Shown here piece by piece: positions 56,101-64,000 of a stretch of DNA of 64,000 nucleotides. Position numbers and translations under genes: made by a program. Where the stretch lies: NCBI RefSeq assembly GCF_963576615.1, contig NC_088708.1:58701196-58765195 (forward strand), read 5' to 3'. The notes beneath the pieces were generated by a model. That model made no database searches. It had not been told where the DNA came from and saw nothing but the letters and a program-made list of their open reading frames with translations. Positions within the stretch are counted from its first letter, which is position 1; each line of letters begins with the position of its first letter. The DNA is from Watersipora subatra (lineage: Eukaryota > Bryozoa > Gymnolaemata > Cheilostomatida > Watersiporidae).

Positions 56101-59100
56101 CATTCCTCTTCTATTACATGTATATTCTGGCTGGGGTAGTAGACCAAGTACCTTTTACTGTACATTCATTGTAATACAGTCTGCATGTAGGTACTGTAAA
56201 TGTAATAATCTTTGCCAACAATTTGGAAAAATTCCAATAAACCAGCTTGACCTTAATTAATGACCTTAGTAACTAAGGTCAAACTAAGGCTTAGTTTAAA
56301 ATTGTGCTGCTCACAGTGCACATGTATTTGACACAAGGACACACTCACTTGCCAACTACTGCATCACATGTAAAAGAAAAAAATCTGTAAGAATCTTTGT
56401 ACAAGTATAATTACATCTATGCTCACATTATTGTTTACTATTATCACTCATGTTGTCTTACTTGCTTTTCTGCAAATAAGTCACATAATCATGTATCTAT
56501 TATAGTAGTAGATTAAATAAAAAATATTAATGCAGTCCAGATGATTATTATTGTACAAACAGATACTAGGTCGTTTATAATAATTTTTAGCCGCCGCTTT
56601 ATTTTTACAACTACTAATTAGTGCAAGATGTCAAAGGCAAAGAAACGAACCTACACTGAGAGTTACTTAGATTATGGGTTTTCGTATCTTATGAAAAACG
56701 GTCGTCGGCCTCCGCAATGTGTGATATGCCTGAAAACTTTCTCAAATGTCTCCATGAAACCCTTTCAGTTGAAGCAAAACTCGCAAAAACTTTACCCCAC
56801 ATTAGCTGAGAACGACCGGAATTACTTTTAGTCCAAAAAGCGGCAAGTAAAGAGAAGTTGACTTGATGCAAGTGGAGATCTCTATGCTCATAGTAATGCA
56901 CTTATTACAGTTTCATACGCTGTTTTCTACCGTATTGCTCAGTGTAAAGAGGCACATACAATAGGAGAGACCTTGATCAAGCCATGTATGTTAGACTGCG
57001 CATCAATAGTACTTTGAAAACTAGCTGGGCAAAAATTTCAAGACATCCCACCATCCAACAACACTGTGAAGTGATGCATTGATGATATTGCAGCAAGTAT
57101 TGAAGAGAAATTAGTTGCTAAGATCAAAGCATCCCTATTTTGAGCCATACAACTTGATGAGTCAACTGATGTTGCCAGTCTTTCCCAGCTACTGGTGGAT
57201 GGTAGATATGTGCATGACACATCCATTGAAGAAGCGTTTCTGTTTTGTCAGCCCTTGCTTCGAACAACTTCCAAGGGATGTGTTAAAAATAGTTAAAAAT
57301 TTCCTTGAAAAGGCCAAGTTAGGTTGGGAGAAGTTGATAAGTGTATGCACTGATGGAGCACCTGCTATGTTAGGATGTAGATCAGGCTTTGTAAAACAGA
57401 TCAAGCAAAAGAACCCTGATATAGGAGTGCATTGCTTCATTCACCGTGAAGCATTGGCATCAAAAACTCTTCCACAAGAGTTGAAATCAAACTTGGATGT
57501 GAACATAACAGTTGTGAATTACATCAAAGCATCAGCACTAAATACCAGATTGTTCTCAGCACTATGTTCTGAAAGTGATGTCATGTTTACAACTTTGTTA
57601 TTTCATACTGAAGTGAGGTGGTCATCCAAGGGAAACATGTTAAGCAGGCTCTTTGAGCTACATATGTCTGAGGTTATGAAATTTCTTGAAAATAAAGGCC
57701 AGCATGAACTTTTAGCAGCCATGAAAGCTGGTAACTATGTATTTGAGACTGCATACCTGGTTGATACATTTGCCTAGCTTAATAAGTTGAACTTGAAGTT
57801 ACAAGGGAGCAATCATCATTTCTTTGCCTTTCATGACAGCATTGATGCTTTCAAAGCAAAGCTGGTACTGTGGCATACACGAACCTGCACTGGGAACACG
57901 GTATCCTTTCCCACACTCACTGAATTATTGGAACACAAAACCTGCTCTATCTTGGTAGTCTAGTGGCAACCATTACTGAACACCTGTTTGATCTCATAAC
58001 AGAATTTGGATGCTACTTCCCTGAGCTACCTTCAGAAAAAAAGAAGATGCTCAACATCACACGAAATCCATTTCAACGCACTGTTGAAGAAATTCTAGAG
58101 GAGCTACAATAGGAGTTTGTTGAGTTGGTTAACATTTCTGCACTGAAAGATGATCTTAGATCAATGTCTATTGACCAGTTTTGGCTCTCAGCGAGAAAAA
58201 ATTCTCTACTCATTGCTAAAAAGGTAATAATGATTCTGATGCCATTTAGCTGCACGTAAAAATCCTTCAGCACTGATGAAAATCCTACACGTAGGATTTT
58301 CATCAATGCTGCACCTTAAAAATGAGAAAAGAAATCGACCTGACCTTGAGAGCGACTTGAGATGTGCATTATAAAAACAAAACCTGAATTGTGAAAACTT
58401 GCACAGAGGCATCAGCAAGAGCGGTCTCGTTAAAACTCATAATCTCACCCCACATCCGTTGAGTGTACCGGAATAACAATAATGTTGACGTGATTTATTA
58501 CTATATATGCTATTTAGCAAGTTATTTAACAAATAAATATATGTATATATGCTGCTGACCTACATATATGCACCTGTGTAGCCCTTTCAGTGAATACAAT
58601 ATATAGTAGGCCTATGGGGTCACACTTCACTTTTTTCAGGGGGGAATTTGTATTTGAAAATTTTGCGAAGGGGTAAAAGCAAAAAAAAGGTTGGGAACCA
58701 CTGCTCTACAGCTTTTGCAATTCTCAAACTGTTTCATGTAGATTAATGTTGCTTACTTGAAACAAGGATAAAAAAACTTATTGACTTTATCAGTGTAGAG
58801 GCAATGCCAACATTGACCTATTTAGCCTGCTGTTGGCTATGTCTTCCCTATTATTATTCCCATCTCCTAACTTTATTCTAAGCAATAGAAATTAATGTAC
58901 TCTTTGTGTATTGCACTGCACACTCATCATTTGTCGTATGATTTGGCATGTTCCAAATTGTTTTGTCGTTGCGCCATTTCAGATATCTGTTTATTCAGGC
59001 TCTTTTGTTTCAGGATAATAGGTGCGGTTGGCCTGATTGAAAACAGCAGCGTCATATTGGTTGCCAGCATGCTTATTTCACCGTTGATGGTAAACTTGCT

Positions 59101-60275
59101 TTTTCTACCTACCTAAAACATCACGCTAAAACTTTTGTAAGGTTTCAAGAATAATGAAAATAGATAAATTAACAGTGGAATAAGTTTTCAAATCAATGTG
59201 TTAGATATACCTAATAATCATATGTGGATGAGATCTAGCGATGACTTTTCATTTCAAGGCACATGAATGGTTTGGAGAAGGAGATCAGATGATAACGTTG
59301 TAACAAATATAAATTGAGGTCAGTCACAAATAGATGATTTTAGGATAAACATTTGACTATCTTATTCTTGCATCTCTTCTAATGGCAGCGCTGTCTCACA
59401 CAAACTTATGAAAATAGAAAAATATTGTAATTTTTAGTCAAAGAAATCTTAAATTATCTAGACAATAGTTACCTTGAATTGTATTCGTTTTTGTATAAAA
59501 TGGATATGCATGAATTATTTCTTAAAATTCTTGATCCCTATTACGTATTTGTAACTCACATTTATGATTAATCTACCAAAAGCTGACGATTATGGGTAAA
59601 TTATAATCTTAAAATTGCATCATAAAAACTATTTTCAAGTCATTTACTATGTTGGAATATAATTAACTTACATATTACAAAAACCAATAAAATTGGAAGA
59701 CTTCTATTATCTCTTTATTTGCATTGTTATTTTAAGAGGTAGGCAACTCTAAACTTGACTTTAATAATTTGTAGCAAATCAACTCACTTTTTACTAGATA
59801 ATTTGCAAAAAGTATATTTGTGTTTATATTTTAGCAGTAATGACTTTGAACCAAGTTATTTCTGATATACCAAGGTCCTCGGACTGAATATAATTAGATT
59901 CCATCATTAATTTCATTTAGTGGAAAAAGCTGTCAGTAGCTCCAACTTTCTATTTTAGGGTCCGATTTTGGCTGCAACATTCGGCAGCGCTATTGAAGAT
60001 CCCACTTTAAGAAATGTTGGACTCAAAAGTGAGGCTGTTGGGTTGGCAGTTTGTGTTTTGACTGGTATGTTTTTAGTGCTCGTATCAAACCATCTGTTGC
60101 TTTGTTCAGCTTTACATGAGGTCGTGTTTCTGACAACCTTGTTGTGATGCGAGCTTACCAAACACCGGAACATTGTAGGGTTTCTCTTAGGTCTTCCTGT
60201 AACCTACATCATGAATAGTGAGAGCTGGTGGAAGCCTATTACTGGCAGCTGGCCTTCCCCGGAGATGTATGGCAG
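47148..60275 (+). CDS. DUF389-domain membrane protein (5' seven exons)
   Basis: Exons: 47148-47612 (start MAVFSLFTIT; acidic, Ser/Glu-rich, probably disordered), 48587-48664, 49137-49231, 54200-54490, 59014-59089, 59959-60064 and 60179-60275. All borders are GT-AG and all phases agree (0,0,2,2,0,1). Exon 3 (VTFAVEAGRKEEDVLDALVA) looks like the small N-terminal alpha/beta domain of DUF389 proteins. Exons 4-6 give the first membrane helices: FTFDYLVFVVLAS, then IIGAVGLIENSSVILVASML, then GPILAATFGSAIEDP. The last phase is open and no stop is seen, so the gene continues, probably beyond the window. DUF389 proteins are multi-pass membrane proteins of unknown activity. The introns carry a P element, a hAT element and fold-back elements. 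Exon 1 as true start is unproven. Confidence 0.8.
48101..48586 (+). repeat. 54-bp tandem array that multiplies the 3' splice site of DUF389 exon 2
   Basis: Nine contiguous units, each exactly 54 bp, run from TTGCTGCAGGATATACTGC to TTCTATTTCAG. The tenth TTGCTGCA opens exon 2 itself. Each unit holds the first bases of the exon, an AT-rich stretch, a pyrimidine tract and the acceptor CAG. Units differ by only a few bases. 54 is a multiple of 3 and the frame (LLQDILQRLYNSTCILFQ) is open except for a TGA in unit 6 (48371-48424). Confidence 0.95.
48913..49102 (+). repeat. Two-copy tandem duplication in intron
   Basis: The segment around TTGATCATTCGCCTGTTGAT...AAAACTGCATGATGCTACC recurs about 110 bp later (49022-49102) with a few changes, just upstream of exon 3 of the DUF389 gene. 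Confidence 0.75.
50520..50568. repeat. Possible hAT terminal fragment
   Basis: GGTTGAGAAACAC at 50553-50565 is the complement of a typical hAT (Charlie-like) end. No partner end was found, so this may be a truncated copy or chance. Confidence 0.25.
50640..50806. repeat. Pyrimidine-rich minisatellite, left part
   Basis: Variants of 'tactctgtactcactctgtacatactctctactctcactg' are repeated. The same array continues at 53890-54090, so it was split by the P element. Confidence 0.8.
50807..53889. mobile_element. P element inserted in the minisatellite
   Basis: The ends CATAGACCTATTAACTA and TAGTTAATAGGTCTATG are perfect inverted repeats, flanked by the 8-bp duplication CTCTGTAC (50799-50806 and 53890-53897). 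Eight bases is the P-element value. The terminal arms are complementary for about 520 bp (50807-51335 and 53370-53889), far longer than the classical 31-bp P ends. Transposase remains lie on the minus strand between the arms. The 8-bp duplication is also a word of the surrounding array, so it is supportive rather than decisive. Confidence 0.85.
51360..52407 (-). pseudogene. P-type (THAP9-like) transposase, C-terminal part
   Basis: Two exons: 52407-52089 (YKLGQEHIETLPSRIRAKGG, FNNNPGVCSFKSALKARL, ending at donor CG|GTAGGT) and 51790-51360 (acceptor TTTAG; AGHVVRSLKLNCNDCTSF, ISVKGRGGLFTPHPV). The phase is continuous across the intron. These are the C-terminal regions of P-element/THAP9 transposases, with the E-H-I-E and N-N-N-P phrases. 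No THAP zinc finger or RNase H-like catalytic core is recognisable upstream (52408-53135), so the 5' part is deleted or decayed and the copy is probably non-autonomous. Confidence 0.7.
53890..54090. repeat. Pyrimidine-rich minisatellite, right part
   Basis: Continuation of the array at 50640-50806 after the P element, with the same 'tactctgtactc' words. It lies about 110 bp upstream of exon 4 of the DUF389 gene. Confidence 0.8.
54500..54730. repeat. AT-rich low-complexity tract
   Basis: Runs of aataatttaa and aatttgttgtattatata lie in the intron after exon 4. No function is inferred. Confidence 0.6.
54969..55846. mobile_element. Fold-back MITE, family B, copy 2
   Basis: The ends TTAAAGGTTGGCTTGC and GCAAGTCAACCTTTAA match copy 1 at 3759-4630. 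The interior matches copy 1 in inverse orientation (for example TCACATGATCAGATTACGAC against GTCGTAATCTGATCATATGA). It is in an intron of the DUF389 gene. Confidence 0.85.
56628..58260 (+). pseudogene. hAT transposase (ZBED5/SCAND3-like)
   Basis: The start MSKAKKRTYTESYLDYGF precedes a BED-finger-like CVICLKTFSN (56628-56831). After several stops, 57115-57777 carries the hAT core: CTDGAPAMLGCRSGF, HCFIHREALASKTLP and LLFHTEVRWSSKGNML. Further debris to about 58260 includes YFPELPSEKKKML-like and DDLRSMSIDQFW phrases. Stops occur near 56829, 57015, 57090, 57141 and after 57777, so it cannot be expressed as one protein. This lineage is often domesticated in animals, but this copy is clearly dead. 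Confidence 0.8.
58274..58305. repeat. Near-perfect short palindrome in the hAT relic
   Basis: Two 15-bp complementary arms (TGATGAAAATCCTAC and its complement) are separated by AC. It lies within transposase debris and is probably a secondary rearrangement. Confidence 0.6.
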
Positions 60276-60471
60276 GTATGCATTGTGAGAGTATACTAGT
60301 TGTGTGTAACCTCAACTCACATTCTACTTCCGTGGATGGTATTTTACAAACCTGTTCTCACAAGCGGTTACAAAATGTTGTCCTGTTGAGGTTTGAATAT
60401 TGTAACCAATTATGACTTGTATTCGTACACCTTTCACAACTTGTTTTTAGATGTAATGTCTATGTGCATCT

Positions 60472-61308
60472 TAAACCATTACTGCCATGAACAGCTTTCT
60501 TTGTTTTTTGCTAGGTAAATCAGACACGGTGATTCTGATTTTGTACTCAAATTAAAGATTGGTCCACTAACTTTCAAAGTCATGAAGGCTTTTTACTGTG
60601 TTATAATATCAGTCTCGCAAACAACACAATCGACACAACAAGCTCCGCCCATAAATAAGTGATGTATACTAGCTTTTTAGGAACGGAAGTTGAGGATGTT
60701 TAGTCCGATCTAAAATTATAGAGATTGACGTCTTAAAACTCAATATTATCTAAATTCAGCTTTCAGAATAATCTCAGTCATATATGAAAAGTAGATAAGC
60801 TATTTAACATTGTTCGTAGCTTGTTACAGGATGTTTAATGGGCTGAATGCCGAGAAAAATGAGCTCAAAAAAGTGCGATTTTATCACAAGCTAGCGTTAT
60901 TACAGCGCTTTTTTGAGCTCACTTTTCTTGACGTTCAGCCTATTAAACATCATGCAACAAGCTACAAGCAATGTTAGCTAGCTTATCTACCTTTCACAAA
61001 AGACAGATTATTTTGAAGGCTGAATTTAGATAATATTGAGTTTTAAGACGCCCATCTTTATAATTCTAGATCGGACTAAACATCCCCAACTTCCGTTCCT
61101 AAAAAGCTAGCATACGCCACATATTTATGAGCGGCGCTTGTTGTGTCGATTGTGTTGTTTGCGAGACTGATATTATAACACTGTAAAAAAGTCTTCATGA
61201 CTTTGAAAGTTAGTGGACCAATCTTTAATTTGAGTACAAAATCGGAATCACCGTGTCTGATTTACCTAGAAAAAAAACAAAGGAAGCTGTCCGTGGCAGT
61301 TATGGTTA
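60472..61308. mobile_element. Fold-back MITE, family A, copy 2
   Basis: It starts TTAAACCATTACTGCCATGA-like and ends GGCAGTTATGGTTA. Its body parallels 20370-21164 block by block (GGTAAATCAGACACGGTGATT, AAGCTCCGCCCATAAATA, GAGCTC near the centre). It is 837 bp long and lies downstream of the last visible DUF389 exon. Confidence 0.85.
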
Positions 61309-61549
61309 AAGGTTTTGGGCACCATGGAGGAAAATTTTAGCGAGGCCCCAAATCGTTCATTGAGTTTATGAAGTTGAGGCATGTTAAGGAATATTCTAGC
61401 TTTATATGGTGTCTAGTAGACAGTGAGGGATAAGCGTTGTATTTTGCTTTATTTTAAGCACCTGTTCCTATGTGTCAGGCAAGTGATCCTTTGTGTCAGG
61501 TATCTTGTTCTGTGTCAAGCAACTGGTCCCATGTGTCCAGCCACTGATC

Positions 61550-61670
61550 GTGTGAGTGTGTGTGAGTGTGTGAGTGTGTGAGTGAGTGAGTGAGTGAGTG
61601 TGTGTGAGTGTGTGAGTGAGTGAGTGAGTGTGTGAGTGAGTGAGTGAGTGAGTGAGTGTAAGTGCATGCG
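61550..61670. repeat. (GTGA/GTGTGA)n microsatellite
   Basis: About 115 bp of gtgtgagtgtgtgagtgagtga variants. The open frame on the other strand is only the translated repeat. Confidence 0.9.
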
Positions 61671-62807
61671 TGTGTGCGCATGTCTTTCATTTCATCAATT
61701 AGCAAAAATTGTTCAGATTTTACTAAAATTGCAGAAGAGTCACTAATTTTCTTCAGACAACTGTCAGTCCACTGATCCTATGTATCAGGCAACTGCTCCT
61801 ACCTATCAGCTATCTATTTTACATTGTTTTTTGCTGGATGTAACATTGTGAAATAGTTGTTCAAAATTCTTGTGTACATCTCAACAAGCCTCATTTTGAA
61901 ATAATATTTTTTCGCAATTTCTCACATCAGAAAACAGGTTGTTTCCGCTGTTCAAAGCAGATAGGTTAGTATTATGACTAGCCATCTTGAGTAGCATATT
62001 TGTGCTCGCATAGAGACTGTAACTATCAGCTGTTGTTGTATGACTCACATGGTTGCTACTGAGTTAACTACTACCCTCTTTTTGTCTAGTTGAATGGTCT
62101 CCGTACTGTTCCAGGAAGGGTTGCGACTCTGGTAAATTTTAGTCATGGTTAAGGTGACAGCTGTACTGAGACCTTGTCTTGTTTAACATGTTCATCTGTA
62201 GTGCTAACAAGTGCTTAACTAATAATACCCTAGGTTACCAGGCAATGTTACCTTTATTGAAGAGTTATGTAAATTTACCGGTAACACGCTATGCATCATT
62301 AGGATTTGATATTATATGTTGTTACTAATATGTTATGTTACTCACACTCTTGATTATTTTGTGCCCTCAATATCTATCTATAAGCTTTTTATTTATGTGA
62401 TTGTTGTGGTAGGTGCATATATTTGTTCTCTTTAATTCCTCCACGTAATAGGGTGTTGGGCACAGCCTTTGTGTCAGTCAACATTCGATGCTAGCACAAA
62501 AGGCCTGTTTATAGGTTTCAATACATTTTATCTTTTACTGACCCCCTCATGCCTAACTCTGGTTAATGTATTGTGGTCACACCAAGGGAGATCTGCATCC
62601 AGACAACACAACTACCACAGTCAGCCATATTATGGTTATGTCACAATTTTATGCTTATAAATAATATTAAACTTTATCGATATTAGTTATTTATAAATAA
62701 CTAATTTTATGTAATAATAAATATGTATCTATATATTTCTCAAAGTTTGCCGTTTGTAGGATTGATTGTCTGGATATAGATCTTAAAATCTTGGAATAAA
62801 TAATCCA

Positions 62808-62880
62808 TACCGAAGAAGCATCGATCTCGGACTCTGCCGTTCACCAGTCTGACACCTTACCCACTAGACTACAGAAATCG
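62808..62880 (-). repeat. tRNA-like SINE head relic
   Basis: On minus, GTAGTCTAGTGGGTAAGGTG resembles an A box and is followed by a degenerate B box (GAGATCGATGC). The body does not fold as a complete tRNA, so a SINE head is preferred to a tRNA gene. Confidence 0.4.
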
Positions 62881-63127
62881 AATTGCTAGATTGCCAATAC
62901 GTATAGGTCATTATATGAGAGCAAATACCTAACTGTTTTGCGTATGACGCGGGTCATAGCATAACGTCACGAGAAGCTGTTTGCTCACATTATTAAACTG
63001 GCTAATAGCACCAACTTTCACTACTTCTCATTGTTTATAAGACAAAACACTTTTCTCATGATATGTAGTTTAAAAGTTAGAATGGCAAATGTTGTTATAT
63101 GTTAAATACAAATCAGTTTTCTGTCCA

Positions 63128-63185
63128 AAGTCTCTTCTATTACCCGGGCAACGCCGGGTGGCACAGCTAGTATATATATTTTTTT
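63128..63185 (+). repeat. Retroposon 3' tail with (TA)n
   Basis: TACCCGGGCAACGCCGGGT, then GGCACAGCTAGTATATATA. The same tail in reverse occurs at 20215-20300. The hairpin CCCGGGCAACGCCGGG is a likely reverse-transcriptase recognition feature. Confidence 0.55.
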
Positions 63186-64000
63186 GTTCACCCATAACGA
63201 GTATAATTTCTTAAAAGTCATATCTTCAGTTGTTAGAGTTGTCTACCCTTAAAAAACCTTCATGGGGGGATAAATACTCTGCGTTATCGTGTTTGTGACA
63301 AGTAAAGTCCGATTTTGCGTTTAATGATTAGGTTGAAAGAAGCAGTGATGAGGGTAAAACATTGGCAGCTGATTTACTCTTATTTTTGTCTGAATGTTTT
63401 ATAGTCAGTTTGGTAAGAAGTGCTGAACTAATATTCCATTGAAGAATATTAGCAATAATATGTGTATGCATAAAATTTAAAGAAAAAGTTAATATCATTA
63501 ATTATACTTGTTTTAGTTTGTATAGGATTTAAATATTTAGTTTATATTATGAATTATTACTGATCATGATAAAAAATTGAAAGAAATAATATGTTGCAAC
63601 AGCAACTGAGGATTAATTGGTTTTGTCGTCAAATTGCTTAGCTTATGCATTTTAGATTAGTAAAAATATTTACTAACTGTACCCATTTGTTCAACTAACA
63701 ATAGTTTTTCAGGTTATATTCTTTGTTATAATTTCCTATTTTGACTGTTTTTATATTGTGACTCTATCATATCGTACCATGCTTTTGATGGATGTTTGGT
63801 TTTTGCTGATCTCCTTAAGGTATGCCGTAAATTCTGGCATGCAAGTCAACCCGGGCATAAGTCGAGATCTAAAGTTTGGTTTAAAAATCCTGGTTGTGCT
63901 ATGTACCTGCCATATAAGTGGGCGGACCCCCTTCTCTGGCTCAAATTGTTCAGTTGACATCAGAGCTGGGCGAACTGTAGATGAGCGAACAGCATTCATT

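Larger units (their letters stand above)
55961..58703. mobile_element. hAT transposon with ZBED-type transposase, decayed
   Basis: The ends CAGTGGTTCCCAACC and GGTTGGGAACCACTG are perfect inverted repeats, flanked by the 8-bp duplication CTCTACAG (55953-55960 and 58704-58711). Both the end sequence and the 8-bp duplication are hAT hallmarks. The 2,743-bp unit carries a broken transposase on the plus strand and lies in an intron of the DUF389 gene. Confidence 0.92.
61671..64000. other. Mostly non-coding, perhaps a further DUF389 intron
   Basis: Apart from the SINE pieces, no gene, exon or element is recognised up to the window end. Confidence 0.35.

Noticed and set aside
61496-61705. His/Ser/Thr repeat protein on minus
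   Set aside because: This is a translated GTGA microsatellite.
1-64000. CRISPR arrays, bacterial operons, ribosomal RNA genes
   Set aside because: The sequence is eukaryotic with spliced genes; no spaced short repeats of CRISPR form and no rRNA core motifs were seen.

Overview
The window looks like nuclear DNA of an invertebrate animal. It is AT-rich, its host genes are broken by GT-AG introns, and most of it is transposon-derived. A B-box (TRIM-like) gene and a DUF389 membrane-protein gene, with this mix of Polinton, Gypsy, LINE, P, hAT and fold-back elements, fit a lophotrochozoan such as a bryozoan or mollusc. That is inference; nothing here fixes the species.

Layout. 1-4846: fold-back elements and repeat fragments without genes. 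4847-15304: a complete 10.46 kb Polinton-like element with 485-bp terminal inverted repeats (TIRs) and a 6-bp target duplication. It carries a protein-primed-type family B DNA polymerase, a possible single-strand DNA-binding protein, two related small cysteine-motif proteins and a secreted cysteine-rich protein. No integrase, capsid, packaging ATPase or protease gene is visible. 15421-22464 (minus): a B-box/coiled-coil/beta-propeller host gene with SINE, fold-back and other repeats in its introns. 22500-25246: a 5'-truncated Gypsy element abutting the first exon of that gene. 25247-31580: mostly non-coding. 31581-35525: two nested LINEs. 35806-41142: a decayed Gypsy with a CACTA-type MITE inside its reverse transcriptase. 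42300-45500: a P-transposase relic and a TIR element. 47148 to at least 60275 (plus): a DUF389 gene whose introns hold a P element, a fold-back element, a hAT element and a second fold-back element. 60276-64000: non-coding with repeats.

Two things stand out. First, the Polinton-like element is reduced to replication genes plus small accessory genes. Its two transcription units diverge from a control region with nine perfect TTCGCGAA palindromes and two one-base variants in blocks of 4, 4 and 3. The array is nearly equidistant (about 72-75 bp) from two outward-facing TATA boxes. The copy is ageing: its TIRs differ at 10 sites, seven of them CpG to TpG/CpA, and its genes carry six in-frame stops and one frameshift. 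Second, in the DUF389 gene the 3' splice site and first bases of exon 2 have been amplified into nine exact-length 54-bp units. This gives ten in-phase candidate acceptors. One unit carries a TGA, so the four downstream acceptors would be productive and the six upstream ones would not.

Gene calls rest on translated motifs, splice signals and phase read by eye; no database search was run.
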